Counted from the first letter of the stretch, positions 51,008 to 60,021 are shown. The stretch is DNA of 64,000 nt from Pseudomonas frederiksbergensis (GCF_900105495.1 NZ_FNTF01000002.1:4394501-4458500); one strand, 5' to 3'. Translations and numbers: made by a program. The notes: generated by a model from the sequence alone, not told the origin.

Positions 51008-51682
51008 ATGCTGACCCACCCTTCCATCGTTTTAACGTTGCGCCGTCATCATCTGTTCAGCCAGTTGCCGGAGAAAATCTTCGAGGAAGTCTGCGGCCTG
51101 GCCATGCTCAAGCGCCTGGCCTGTCACAGCACGCTCATGCACCAGGGCGACCCGGCCAAGCGTTTTTTTCTGCTGGTCAGCGGCCAGATCAAGTTGTACC
51201 GGCTGACCGGTGAAGGCCAGGAGAACCTGGTGGAGATCATTCACCCCGGCCAGACCTTTGCCGAAGCCTTGCTGTTCAGCCAGGCCCGTCTCTACCCGGT
51301 GAGCGCCACTGCGCTGAAGGACAGCGTGCTGGTGAGTATCGAGGGCAGCCATTACCGCAACGCCCTGGAAGACCAGCCAAAAGTTTGCCTGGCGATCCTC
51401 GCGAGCATGAGCGTGCACTTGCACCTGCGTCTGCGCGACATCGACACCTTGACCATGGCCAGTGCGAGCCGGCGGGTGATCAATTTTCTGTTCCAGGAAC
51501 GCAACCCGGTCAGCGGCTTGATTGTCTTGCAGGTGTCCAAACGTCTGGTCGCCTCGAAGCTGGGTATTCAGCCGGAAACCTTTTCGCGAATCCTGCACCG
51601 TCTGGTGGACAGCGGCCTGATTGCCATGGAACGGCGCAATATCAGCATCCTCGCCGAAGAGGATCTCGCGGCCTTCCAATAG
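51008..51682 (+). CDS. dnr: Crp/Fnr family regulator, Dnr-like
   Basis: A protein of 224 residues. The N-terminal cyclic-nucleotide-like sensor domain lacks the Cys cluster of FNR and ANR ('STLMHQGDPAKRFFLLVSGQIKLYRLTGEGQENLVEI'). The C-terminal HTH 'RLVASKLGIQPETFSRILHRLVDSGLI' contains the E-x-x-S-R recognition residues for TTGAT sites. In Pseudomonas Dnr responds to nitric oxide through heme and turns on denitrification. It probably acts with ANR on the boxes here. Start from the ATG with GGAGG upstream. Confidence 0.88.
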   Translation: MLTHPSIVLTLRRHHLFSQLPEKIFEEVCGLAMLKRLACHSTLMHQGDPAKRFFLLVSGQIKLYRLTGEGQENLVEIIHPGQTFAEALLFSQARLYPVSATALKDSVLVSIEGSHYRNALEDQPKVCLAILASMSVHLHLRLRDIDTLTMASASRRVINFLFQERNPVSGLIVLQVSKRLVASKLGIQPETFSRILHRLVDSGLIAMERRNISILAEEDLAAFQ

Positions 51683-51688
51683 ACGGAA

Positions 51689-51702
51689 TTGATCGCAGTC
51701 AA
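51689..51702. promoter_or_regulatory. ANR/DNR box upstream of DGC-domain gene
   Basis: TTGAT-CGCA-GTCAA has one deviation from the consensus (G instead of A in the right arm). It is centred 61 bases before the start of the next gene and only a few bases after the Dnr-like stop. Confidence 0.75.
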
Positions 51703-51756
51703 TGCGCAACGCCACCGGCCTTGCACACTGAAGAAGTCCATCCATGGAGAGCGCTC

Positions 51757-52152
51757 ATGCCCCGTTCAACCTTGCCCTTGATTTACTCCTGCTCAGGCTG
51801 CTCCAACGTCGCCCAACTGGCCAACACCCTGGCCGTGCGGCTGGATCGCAGCGGCGTGGCGGAAATGTCCTGCATCGTCGGGGTCGGCGGGCACGTGGCG
51901 GCGCTGGTCAACAAGGCACGTTCGGGGCGGCGGATTTTTGCGTTGGATGGTTGCCCGTTGCAATGTGTTGAAAATTGCCTGAAGCAGCATGGCCTGCACG
52001 CGGATGTGCATCTGATTCTTAGCCATTACGGGTTGCGCAAGCGTTATGGCGAGGATTGCACGCAAGCAGAGAGTGATGAGTTGTTTGTACAGATCGGGCA
52101 GCTGATTGCCAGTGATGCTCGACAGAATCACGCCTCTGAACTGATGGTTTGA
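51757..52152 (+). CDS. Small putative zinc-binding protein (DGC domain)
   Basis: A protein of 131 residues starting 'MPRSTLPLIYSCSGCSNVAQLAN' at the ATG with GGAGA six to seven bases upstream. The motifs 'YSCSGCSNVAQLANTLA', 'LDGCPLQCVENCLKQ' and 'HYGLRKRYGEDC' belong to the DGC-domain family, with Cys residues likely to hold zinc or an Fe-S cluster. Its place after dnr and its ANR-type box tie it to nitrate respiration. The function is unknown; a role in metal or NO handling is inference. Confidence 0.82.
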   Translation: MPRSTLPLIYSCSGCSNVAQLANTLAVRLDRSGVAEMSCIVGVGGHVAALVNKARSGRRIFALDGCPLQCVENCLKQHGLHADVHLILSHYGLRKRYGEDCTQAESDELFVQIGQLIASDARQNHASELMV

Positions 52153-52169
52153 AGTCAACGCAGATCAAA

Positions 52170-52198
52170 TGTGGGAGCGAGCCTGCTCGCGAAGGCGG
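52170..52198. repeat. Single REP element
   Basis: TGTGGGAGCGAGCCTGCTCG and the following 'CGAAGGCGG' form a Pseudomonas REP. It lies between the convergent DGC-domain and glcC genes and may serve as their transcript end. Confidence 0.88.
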
Positions 52199-52206
52199 AC
52201 CGGGCC

Positions 52207-52974
52207 TTACGCCCAACCTTCAAGTCGCAGCGTGGCCCTGACCAGACGTTGTTCCTCGCTTTCGATTTCCTTGAGGTTCTCGCAAATGCTCTGGATATGC
52301 GCGATGGCCGCCTTGCGCGCCTGTTCGGGCATACGGCCGGTGACGGCGTTGTAGAGTCGCGCATGTTGACGGTCGATCTGACGCTTTTGCGGTTCGCGGT
52401 GGTAAAGGTTATTGACCGAGGCAAACACCGTGCTCAGCAGCAAGTCCGTCAGCGAGCGCAAGGTCTGCACCAGCACCGGGTTGTGCGAAGCCTCGCAAAT
52501 CGCCAGGTGGAACGCGTGATCGAGCCGGGCGTGTTCGCTCGCCTCCAGCGAACGGCTATGGGCGTTGCACAACGCCTCATAGCTGCGGGTGATGAGGACG
52601 AAATCGGCATCGGTTCCGCGCAACGCCGCCAGGCGTGCGGACTCGCCTTCGAGCAGGCTGCGGACCTCGAACAAATCGTAGAGTGTGCGCGGTTGTGAGC
52701 TGAACAAGTGCATCAACGGCGACGCGGCACCGTGTCCCGAAAGATCGGCCACAAAAGAGCCTTTGCCCTGCTCTGTCTTGATAATCCCGCGAGCGCGCAA
52801 CAACTTCAGGCCCTCGCGAAGTGCCGTGCGGGAAACGCCGAGTTTTTCGGTCAGACGACGTTCCGACGGCAACAATTGCCCGGTCTTGAGTACCCCGTCG
52901 ACGATCAGACGCTCAATACGCTCACAGACCACGTCTGCGACTTGTGGATTACGGCTCGTTTCTGCCCTTTCCAT
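52207..52974 (-). CDS. glcC: GntR/FadR family regulator GlcC
   Basis: A protein of 255 residues starting 'MERAETSRNPQVADVVCERIE' with GGAG upstream of the ATG at 52974. Residues 10-80 are the GntR winged helix ('LPSERRLTEKLGVSRTALREGLKLLRARGIIKTEQGKGSFV'). Residues 95-245 are the FCD sensor domain, with the metal-binding histidine positions in 'HARLDHAFHLAICEASHN' and 'QHARLYNAV'. It is divergent from glcD and should activate or repress glycolate use depending on glycolate. Confidence 0.92.
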   Translation of the reverse strand: MERAETSRNPQVADVVCERIERLIVDGVLKTGQLLPSERRLTEKLGVSRTALREGLKLLRARGIIKTEQGKGSFVADLSGHGAASPLMHLFSSQPRTLYDLFEVRSLLEGESARLAALRGTDADFVLITRSYEALCNAHSRSLEASEHARLDHAFHLAICEASHNPVLVQTLRSLTDLLLSTVFASVNNLYHREPQKRQIDRQHARLYNAVTGRMPEQARKAAIAHIQSICENLKEIESEEQRLVRATLRLEGWA

Positions 52975-52986
52975 CGACTCTCCAAC

Positions 52987-53104
52987 TGGTATGACCAGCC
53001 TCACTACCAAAACAACAGATGTTCAAACACCAAGCTATATTTATGTTTTAGAACATCTTTTTTAAATCAATAAAGAACCATCGAATAAAAAACTGGTTCG
53101 ACCA
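52987..53104. promoter_or_regulatory. Two FadR-type palindromes TGGT-N3-ACCA between glcC and glcD
   Basis: TGGTATGACCA at 52987-52997 and TGGTTCGACCA at 53094-53104, both within longer ACTGGT...ACCAG arms, match FadR-family operators. The first is 13 bases upstream of the glcC start, the second 105 bases upstream of glcD. GlcC could regulate both genes from them. The rest of 52975-53208 is AT-rich. Confidence 0.78.
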
Positions 53105-53208
53105 GCCAAACAACACATAGACAGTAGAGCGCCTCAGGCCAATGATGCAAGTCAGTGGTAAACGGACACAGACCTCCTATAAAAACAACTGAGGGTCGTC
53201 AACCGCCT

Positions 53209-54708
53209 ATGAACATTCTTTACGATGAACGCGTCGATGGCGTCCTGCCCGATGTCGACAAAACTGCCTTGCTGCAAGCCCTGCAAACACAGTGGCCGGA
53301 TCTGGAAGTCCTGCATCAACAGGAAGAACTCAAACCGTACGAATGCGACGGGCTTTCTGCTTACCGAACCACGCCCATGCTGGTGGTGCTGCCACGCAAC
53401 GTTGACGAGGTGCAAGGCGTGCTTCGACTCTGCCATGAGCAGCAAGTCGCGGTGGTCGCCCGCGGTGCCGGCACCGGTTTGTCCGGCGGGGCCTTGCCGC
53501 TGGAAAAAGGCGTGCTGCTGGTAATGGCTCGCTTCAACTCTATTCTGCACATCGACCCCGCCGCCCGTACGGCTCGGGTACAGCCGGGGGTGCGCAATCT
53601 GGCGATTTCCCAGGCTGCAGCGCCGTTTGGCTTGTATTACGCGCCGGACCCTTCTTCGCAGATCGCGTGTTCAATCGGCGGCAATGTGGCGGAAAACGCC
53701 GGTGGCGTGCATTGCCTGAAATATGGGCTGACCGTGCACAACCTGCTTAAGGTCGACATCCTCACCGTCGACGGCGAACACCTGACCCTGGGTTCCCAGG
53801 CGCTCGATTCTCCGGGCTTCGATCTGCTGGCGTTGTTCACCGGCTCCGAAGGCATGCTCGGTGTCATCACCGAGGTCACGGTCAAACTGCTGCCCAAACC
53901 CCAGACCGCCAAAGTGTTGCTGGCGGCGTTCGATTCCGTCGAGAAGGCGGGCCGCGCGGTGGGTGACATTATTGCCGCCGGCATCATCCCCGGCGGCCTG
54001 GAAATGATGGACAACCTGGCCATTCGCGCCGCCGAAGACTTTATCCACGCTGGCTATCCGGTCGACGCCGAAGCCATTTTGCTGTGCGAGCTCGATGGCG
54101 TTGAAGCCGACGTTCATGATGACTGCGACCGCGTGCGCCAAGTGCTGGAACAGGCCGGCGCCACCGAAGTGCGCCAGGCCCGCGATGAAGCCGAACGCGT
54201 GCGCTTCTGGGCCGGGCGCAAGAATGCCTTCCCGGCAGTGGGTCGCCTCTCGCCGGATTATTACTGCATGGACGGGACGATCCCGCGCCGCGAGTTGCCC
54301 GGCGTGCTGCAGGCGATCGCCGCGTTATCAGCCGAGTACGGCCTGCGGGTGGCCAACGTTTTTCACGCCGGTGACGGCAACATGCACCCGCTGATTCTGT
54401 TCGATGCCAATCAACCGGGCGAGCTCGACCGCGCTGAAACCCTGGGCGGCAAGATCCTCGAATTGTGCGTGAAGGTTGGTGGCAGCATCACCGGTGAACA
54501 CGGCGTGGGCCGGGAGAAAATCAATCAGATGTGCGCGCAGTTCAATAGCGATGAGTTGACCGTGTTCCATGCCGTCAAAGCGGCCTTCGATCCGAGTGGT
54601 TTGCTCAACCCCGGCAAGAACATCCCGACGCTGCACCGCTGCGCCGAGTTTGGCGCCATGCACGTTCACATGGGTCAGTTGCCCTTCCCTGAACTGGAGC
54701 GTTTCTGA
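53209..54708 (+). CDS. glcD: Glycolate oxidase FAD subunit GlcD
   Basis: A protein of 499 residues starting 'MNILYDERVDGVLPDVDKTALL'. FAD-binding type 4 domain with 'RGAGTGLSGGALP' and 'IGGNVAENAGGVHCLKYGLT', then the oxidase C-terminal domain with 'HAGDGNMHP' and 'GEHGVGREK'. It oxidises glycolate to glyoxylate together with GlcE and GlcF. Its stop overlaps the glcE start by one base. Confidence 0.97.
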   Translation: MNILYDERVDGVLPDVDKTALLQALQTQWPDLEVLHQQEELKPYECDGLSAYRTTPMLVVLPRNVDEVQGVLRLCHEQQVAVVARGAGTGLSGGALPLEKGVLLVMARFNSILHIDPAARTARVQPGVRNLAISQAAAPFGLYYAPDPSSQIACSIGGNVAENAGGVHCLKYGLTVHNLLKVDILTVDGEHLTLGSQALDSPGFDLLALFTGSEGMLGVITEVTVKLLPKPQTAKVLLAAFDSVEKAGRAVGDIIAAGIIPGGLEMMDNLAIRAAEDFIHAGYPVDAEAILLCELDGVEADVHDDCDRVRQVLEQAGATEVRQARDEAERVRFWAGRKNAFPAVGRLSPDYYCMDGTIPRRELPGVLQAIAALSAEYGLRVANVFHAGDGNMHPLILFDANQPGELDRAETLGGKILELCVKVGGSITGEHGVGREKINQMCAQFNSDELTVFHAVKAAFDPSGLLNPGKNIPTLHRCAEFGAMHVHMGQLPFPELERF

Positions 54709-55772
54709 TGCGTAGCGAACACGATAACGACGACAGCGCCTCGCTGCTGGAGCAAGTCAACCAGGCGTTGCAAAACGCCACGCCGTTGCGCATTCAAGGC
54801 TCCAACAGCAAGGCGTTTCTTGGGCGCATTGTGGCGGGCGAAGTGCTCGACACGCGCAGCCACCGAGGCATCGTCAGCTACGACCCGACCGAATTGGTGA
54901 TCACCGCCCGCTGCGGCACTCCTTTGACAGAACTGGCCGAAGTGCTGGACGCGGCGCAGCAGATGCTGCCCTGCGAACCGCCCTCCTTCGGCGACGGCGC
55001 CACGGTCGGCGGCATGATCGCCAGTGGGCTGTCGGGTCCACGGCGTCCCTGGTCGGGCTCCGTCAGGGACTTTGTCCTCGGGACCCGCGTCATTACAGGC
55101 CACGGCAAGCATTTGCGCTTTGGTGGCGAAGTCATGAAAAACGTCGCCGGCTACGACCTGTCGCGCTTGATGGCCGGCAGCTACGGCTCGCTCGGCGTGG
55201 TCACCGAAGTCTCGCTCAAAGTCCTGCCCAAGCCGCGTCAAGCGTTAAGCATCAGCCTGGAAATGGACAGTGACCGCGCCTTGCTGCGCCTCGCCGAATG
55301 GGGCCAGCAGCCGTTGCCGATCAGTGCTGCGTGCCACGATGGGCAGCGCCTGCACCTGCGACTTGAGGGTGGCGAAGGCTCGGTGGCTGCGGCACATGAC
55401 CGACTGGGCGGCGAGTTGCTCGACGCCTCGTACTGGGATGATCTCAACGAACATCGATTGAGCTTCTTCGATGAGGACCAGACACTTTGGCGCCTGTCCG
55501 TCCCTCACAACACACCTCGACTTTCCCTGCCCGGCCGCCAATTGCTCGATTGGGGCGGTGCGCAGCGCTGGCTCAAATCTGACGCGGAGGCAGCGTTCAT
55601 CCGCTCGATCGTCGAAGAAGTCGGCGGGCATGTGACCTGCTACACCCACGGCCTGATCGACAGTCCGTTTCAACCCTTGCCTGGCGCACTGATGCGCTAC
55701 CACCAGAGCCTGAAGCAACAACTCGATCCCCGGGGCATCTTCAACCCCGGGCGCCTGTACGCGGAGCTTTGA
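54708..55772 (+). CDS. glcE: Glycolate oxidase FAD-binding subunit GlcE
   Basis: A protein of 354 residues. FAD-binding type 4 domain ('LRIQGSNSKAFLG', 'PPSFGDGATVGGMIASGLSGPRRPWSGSVRDFVLG'), with 'GGEVMKNVAGYDLSRLMAGSYGSLGV' as the second flavin-binding stretch. A typical GlcE that pairs with GlcD and the Fe-S subunit GlcF. Starts one base inside glcD and ends three bases before glcF. Confidence 0.96.
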   Translation: MRSEHDNDDSASLLEQVNQALQNATPLRIQGSNSKAFLGRIVAGEVLDTRSHRGIVSYDPTELVITARCGTPLTELAEVLDAAQQMLPCEPPSFGDGATVGGMIASGLSGPRRPWSGSVRDFVLGTRVITGHGKHLRFGGEVMKNVAGYDLSRLMAGSYGSLGVVTEVSLKVLPKPRQALSISLEMDSDRALLRLAEWGQQPLPISAACHDGQRLHLRLEGGEGSVAAAHDRLGGELLDASYWDDLNEHRLSFFDEDQTLWRLSVPHNTPRLSLPGRQLLDWGGAQRWLKSDAEAAFIRSIVEEVGGHVTCYTHGLIDSPFQPLPGALMRYHQSLKQQLDPRGIFNPGRLYAEL

Positions 55773-55775
55773 CCC

Positions 55776-56993
55776 ATGCAGACCACCTTGAGCGAACAAG
55801 CCCGCCACCTGCCCCGCGCCGAAGAAGCCGAAAGCATCTTGCGCACCTGCGTGCACTGCGGTTTCTGTAATGCCACCTGCCCGACCTATCAATTGCTCGG
55901 CGATGAACTGGACGGACCGCGGGGGCGCATCTACCTGATCAAACAGGTTCTGGAGGGCAACGAAGTCACGCAGAAGACCCAACAGCACCTGGATCGCTGC
56001 CTGTCGTGCCGTAACTGCGAAACCACCTGCCCTTCCGGTGTCGATTACCACAACTTGCTGGACATCGGCCGGGCGGTGGTCGATGCGGCGGTGCCGCGCC
56101 CACTCGGTCAGCGCTTGTTGCGTGAAGGACTGCGCAGCGTCGTCCCCAATCCGGCGCTGTTCAAAACTCTGGTCAGCAGCGGCCAGGTGTTCCGGGCGTT
56201 GTTGCCCAACACCTTGCAGATAAAGTTGCCACGCCGCATCTATCCGGCCAAGCCACGCCCGGTCACTCGCCATGCCCGGCAAGTGCTGATGCTCGAAGGC
56301 TGCGTGCAACCGAGTCTGTCACCCAATACCAACGCGGCTGCCGCGCGGGTACTGGATCGACTGGGGATCAGCGTCATTGCAACCCGCGAGGCCGGATGCT
56401 GCGGCGCGGTGGATTATCACCTCGATGCTCAGGCGGCCGGCCTGGATCGCGCCCGGCGCAACATTGACGCGTGGTGGCCGAGCATTGAAAGCGGTGCCGA
56501 AGCCATCGTGCAAACCGCCAGCGGTTGCGGCGCCTTCATCAAAGATTACGGTCACTTGCTCCGCACCGACCCGGCCTATGCCGAGAAGGCGAAAAAGGTC
56601 AGTGCGCTGGCCAAGGATCTGGTCGAAGTGCTGCGCGACGAACCGCTGGAAAAACTCGGCATCCACAGCGCCCAACGCCTGGCCTTCCATTGCCCCTGCA
56701 CCTTGCAGCACGCGCAGAAACTGGGCGGTGCGGTGGAAGCGATTCTGACCAGTCTTGGGTTCAACCTCACGCCGGTTGCCGACAGTCACCTGTGCTGCGG
56801 CTCGGCGGGCACCTATTCGCTGACCCAACCCGAACTGTCCCGGCAACTGCGCGACAACAAGCTCAATGCGCTGGAAAGCGGGCATCCCGAAGTCATTGTC
56901 ACCGCCAATATCGGCTGTCAGTCCCACCTCGACGGTGCGGGCCGAACCCCTGTCAGGCACTGGATCGAACTGGTCGAAGCCGCCTTGCCCTAA
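55776..56993 (+). CDS. glcF: Glycolate oxidase iron-sulfur subunit GlcF
   Basis: A protein of 405 residues. Two 4Fe-4S motifs: 'CVHCGFCNATCPTY' (near residue 27) and 'CLSCRNCETTCPSGV' (near 77). Two CCG domains follow: 'EAGCCGAVDYHLDA' and 'HLCCGSAGTYSLTQ'. It passes electrons from GlcDE to the respiratory chain at the membrane. Ends 20 bases before glcG. Confidence 0.96.
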   Translation: MQTTLSEQARHLPRAEEAESILRTCVHCGFCNATCPTYQLLGDELDGPRGRIYLIKQVLEGNEVTQKTQQHLDRCLSCRNCETTCPSGVDYHNLLDIGRAVVDAAVPRPLGQRLLREGLRSVVPNPALFKTLVSSGQVFRALLPNTLQIKLPRRIYPAKPRPVTRHARQVLMLEGCVQPSLSPNTNAAAARVLDRLGISVIATREAGCCGAVDYHLDAQAAGLDRARRNIDAWWPSIESGAEAIVQTASGCGAFIKDYGHLLRTDPAYAEKAKKVSALAKDLVEVLRDEPLEKLGIHSAQRLAFHCPCTLQHAQKLGGAVEAILTSLGFNLTPVADSHLCCGSAGTYSLTQPELSRQLRDNKLNALESGHPEVIVTANIGCQSHLDGAGRTPVRHWIELVEAALP

Positions 56994-57013
56994 CCGAGTA
57001 CTGGAGAGTCCCC

Positions 57014-57415
57014 ATGAAAAGCAAAGCCGTACTGAGCCAGACCGAAGTCAGCCAAATCCTCGCGGCTGCACGCACCGAAGCACAGAAAAACCAATGGGCC
57101 GTGACCATCGTGATTGTCGATGACGGCGGCCATCCCCTGGCCCTCGAACGCCTCGACGGCTGCGCTCCGATTGGCGCCTACATCGCCACCGAAAAGGCCC
57201 GCACTTCGGCCCTCGGCCGGCGCGAATCCAAAGGTTATGAAGAGATGGTCAATGGCGGGCGCTACGCCTTTTTGTCCGCTCCATTGCTGACGTCCCTTGA
57301 GGGCGGGGTGCCGATCATTGTCGACGGTCAGGTGATCGGTGCGGTTGGCGTGTCCGGGGTCAAAGCCGAGCAGGATGCGCAAGTGGCCAAGGCCGGTGCG
57401 CAATGCTTGAAATGA
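57014..57415 (+). CDS. glcG: GlcG family (DUF336) protein
   Basis: A protein of 133 residues starting 'MKSKAVLSQTEVSQILAAARTEAQ' with GGAG upstream of the ATG at 57014. The GlcG/HbpS fold shows 'VIVDDGGHPLALERLDGCAPIGAYIATEKA' and 'LEGGVPIIVDGQVIGAVGVSG'. Members can bind heme or act as small sensor partners; the precise role in glycolate use is unknown. Last gene of the operon. Confidence 0.9.
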   Translation: MKSKAVLSQTEVSQILAAARTEAQKNQWAVTIVIVDDGGHPLALERLDGCAPIGAYIATEKARTSALGRRESKGYEEMVNGGRYAFLSAPLLTSLEGGVPIIVDGQVIGAVGVSGVKAEQDAQVAKAGAQCLK

Positions 57416-57526
57416 ACTGAACGCGACCTTACACATTTCCAGCCAGCGCATGGCTGGCTGCGACACGGGGGTGATCACCCAGGAACAGGGCCGTCGGAAT
57501 TTTGCAGCGCATGGCGCGGGTGTCGA
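57416..57526. other. Convergent intergenic region with two palindromes
   Basis: Between glcG and the transporter gene lie CAGCCA-GCGCA-TGGCTG (57431 region) and the perfect twelve-base palindrome GGGTGATCACCC at 57469-57480. Neither is followed by a T-run, so intrinsic termination is weak. They may mark the boundary of the right-hand cluster. Confidence 0.4.
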
Positions 57527-59056
57527 TTACTGCCCTTCAGCAAGCTTCGTCCCTGGTATCCGCAAAGCGCGCCAGGCAATTAAAATCGCCATGAGTGCCA
57601 AGCCGGACGTCACCCACGACACCAGATTAATTCCACCCTCGAAGGCACTTCCCGCCTGCGTCATCAGCGCTTGAGCTTGATCTTGCGACAACTGCACCGC
57701 TACATGGTGAGCGCCCGATAGCGTCTCACTCGCCAGCATCGTCTGTACCTCGCTCAAAAAGCCCGGCAGCTGCAATGCACCGCGATAGTAGGCCGTGACG
57801 AGACCACCGAGCACCGTCGTCCCCAAAACCACACCCACCTCATAGGCTGTTTCACTAATGGCCGACGCCGCACCCGCCTTTTCCGGCGGTGCAGCCGACA
57901 AAATCACATCGTTGGATACTGTCGCGATCGCGCCCACGCCAATGTTCAGCAAGGCAAAAGCCACCACCAGAACGGTCAGGCTGCTGCCAATGCTGGCGAC
58001 CAACAAAAACGCCGCCCCGGCAAACGCCATCAGGATCGGCACCAGCACATGCACCGGTACTCGCCGCGCAACAGGCACGACGGCCATTCCCACGACGATC
58101 GCCATGATCTGACCAGGCACTAACGCAAAGCTGGCATTCAACGGTGACATCTGAAGAACGATCTGTAAGAACTGAGTGGTGAAGAACACAAAGCCGACGA
58201 GGAACGCGAGGCTCATCAGATTGATCAGTACGGAGCCGCTAAAGGTGCCACTTCGAAACAGACTCAGGTCCATCAGCGGCACAGGCAGACGTAACTGCCG
58301 ATGTACAAACAACCATCCAGCAACCAAGCCTAATACCAATGCTGTCAGCGCCATCCAGTCGAGCCCATTACTGGCGCTGTGCTTGATGCCGTAAACGATG
58401 GCACTGAGGGCAACCATCGATTGCAGGATACTTAGCGGATCCAGTGGCCCTGAACTGTCTTTATCGGATTCGGGCAACAACACCGGTCCCAATACCAACA
58501 ACGGCACCAATACGGGTATCGCCAACAGGAAAATCGCCTCCCAGCTGAAAAACTCCAGCAAAACCCCACCGACCAAAGGACCGAGCGCTGAACCTACCGT
58601 CAGCGTTGTTGCCCAGATCGCGACAGCCACCCTGCGCTCCTCTCGATCCAGAAACACCGAACGTATCAATGCCAAAGTAGAAGGCATCAACATCGCCCCG
58701 AAAATCCCCATGCACGCTCGTCCGGCAATCAGTTGCATGGCCGTATGGGAATAGGCCGTCAGCACCGAAACAATGACAAAACCCAAAGACCCGACCAATA
58801 ACAACTTTCGATGACCGATCCGATCGCCCAGACTACCCATCGACACCAGCAAACCCGCCAATACCAGCGAATAGGCATCGATCATCCATAGCTGTTGACT
58901 GGCGGTCGGACTCAGGGCCTCGGCAATCTTTGGTAAAGCGAATCCAAGCACCGTATTGTCTACGGTTACCAGTAGTACTGGCAGCATCAGCACGCTTAGG
59001 GCTGACCATTGTTTTGTTTTTGCTCTGTATTGCGCGGTCTCACTTATTAACGACAT
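57527..59056 (-). CDS. MFS drug efflux transporter (DHA2 family, 14 helices)
   Basis: A protein of 509 residues with fourteen predicted membrane helices. DHA2 signatures are 'VTVDNTVLGFALPKIAEAL', motif A 'LGDRIGHRK', and the antiporter motif C 'GSALGPLVGGVLLEF'. The family (QacA, SmvA, EmrB) exports drugs and own secondary metabolites. It starts at an ATG with GGAG upstream and lies 92 bases after the papC-like gene on the same strand, so it may export the product of that cluster and give self-resistance. Confidence 0.88.
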   Translation of the reverse strand: MSLISETAQYRAKTKQWSALSVLMLPVLLVTVDNTVLGFALPKIAEALSPTASQQLWMIDAYSLVLAGLLVSMGSLGDRIGHRKLLLVGSLGFVIVSVLTAYSHTAMQLIAGRACMGIFGAMLMPSTLALIRSVFLDREERRVAVAIWATTLTVGSALGPLVGGVLLEFFSWEAIFLLAIPVLVPLLVLGPVLLPESDKDSSGPLDPLSILQSMVALSAIVYGIKHSASNGLDWMALTALVLGLVAGWLFVHRQLRLPVPLMDLSLFRSGTFSGSVLINLMSLAFLVGFVFFTTQFLQIVLQMSPLNASFALVPGQIMAIVVGMAVVPVARRVPVHVLVPILMAFAGAAFLLVASIGSSLTVLVVAFALLNIGVGAIATVSNDVILSAAPPEKAGAASAISETAYEVGVVLGTTVLGGLVTAYYRGALQLPGFLSEVQTMLASETLSGAHHVAVQLSQDQAQALMTQAGSAFEGGINLVSWVTSGLALMAILIAWRALRIPGTKLAEGQ

Positions 59057-59148
59057 CAGCCAAACTCCTTATCTCCTCAAGTACTCACGGGAGATTTCGC
59101 AATGCACCCGTGAAACGAACCCAGTGCGCTTCCATGGCGAGGACTCGG

Positions 59149-60021
59149 TCAGTTCAGTAATGAAAAAACGTGCTGACAATCAACGGCCCCCGGGTTCAAA
59201 CGACTACCCAAAGCATCTGAAACGCCCTGTAAGTCACGTCTGAACTCGTCAAAATTCTGATTAGAGACATTACTCATCAAGCGTTCCATCCCTTCCGCCA
59301 GCGCGGCGCGCTGGCGGTTGGCCTGGTCATTTTCTAGTTGTATGTCCCAATAGACTTCAGGTGGATTGACCAGAACCCGGGACAGCAACGCCATCATTGT
59401 CCGCATCGGTGGTGGCATCACTTCAAGAGCGCTCTCCAGATCAAGTGAAGACCTTGCCAACGCCAAACCGAACCCCAGAATTGCGGCATGAGGCAGCGCC
59501 TGACATAGCGCCATGAGCTCATCATGGGCCACCGGCGTCATTCGCTTTATCTTCATCCCTGCGCCCATCAAGTGCTGTTCGATGAAAGTCGAAGGCGAGT
59601 CGCCATCTTCCAGACAAATTGCGACGGTGCGTCCCTGAACGGAGAGCTTGGGTGAAAACATCGGATTGACGCCGACGAAAGGCTGCTTCGACGAAGCATT
59701 CTTCAATGCTCTGTAAAAAGGCTCCTGAACAGAACAAGTCGGTATGAATACAACATCATTCGAAACGGAGCCAACAACCCAGGGTATTGCCCGGATAGCC
59801 ACGTTTTCGGGCAACGCAAAGACCACTGCCACGGCCCCTTGGAAGATGTGCCCGGTATTGCTGAACGGACTTGTGACATCAACTTCATAGAAGCCACTTT
59901 CCTGTTCGGAAGGCCTGCGATCCACCACCCGGACATCGTATCCATATTGCATAAGAATGCGGCTGATCAATGAGCCAACCAAACCCGCTCCCCCCAACAC
60001 GACAACCGTGTCGCTCATCAT
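59149..60021 (-). CDS. papC: 4-amino-4-deoxyprephenate dehydrogenase-like protein (PapC type)
   Basis: A protein of 290 residues with an N-terminal NAD-binding fold ('VVVLGGAGLVGSLISRILMQYGYDVRVVD') and a prephenate-dehydrogenase-like C-terminal helical domain ('LCQALPHAAILGFGLALARSS'). Its place directly behind a fused aminodeoxychorismate synthase and a mutase-like gene points to 4-amino-4-deoxyprephenate as substrate and 4-aminophenylpyruvate as product. A plain TyrA role is less likely in this setting. The start overlaps the preceding stop (ATGATG). Confidence 0.75.
   Translation of the reverse strand: MMSDTVVVLGGAGLVGSLISRILMQYGYDVRVVDRRPSEQESGFYEVDVTSPFSNTGHIFQGAVAVVFALPENVAIRAIPWVVGSVSNDVVFIPTCSVQEPFYRALKNASSKQPFVGVNPMFSPKLSVQGRTVAICLEDGDSPSTFIEQHLMGAGMKIKRMTPVAHDELMALCQALPHAAILGFGLALARSSLDLESALEVMPPPMRTMMALLSRVLVNPPEVYWDIQLENDQANRQRAALAEGMERLMSNVSNQNFDEFRRDLQGVSDALGSRLNPGAVDCQHVFSLLN

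Noticed and set aside
57431..57480. Hairpins between glcG and the efflux gene as intrinsic terminators
   Set aside because: No run of T residues follows on either strand.
59149..60021. Plain prephenate dehydrogenase (TyrA) for tyrosine synthesis
   Set aside because: The gene overlaps an aminodeoxychorismate synthase and a mutase-like gene, which favours the amino-substituted pathway; TyrA cannot be fully excluded without phylogeny.
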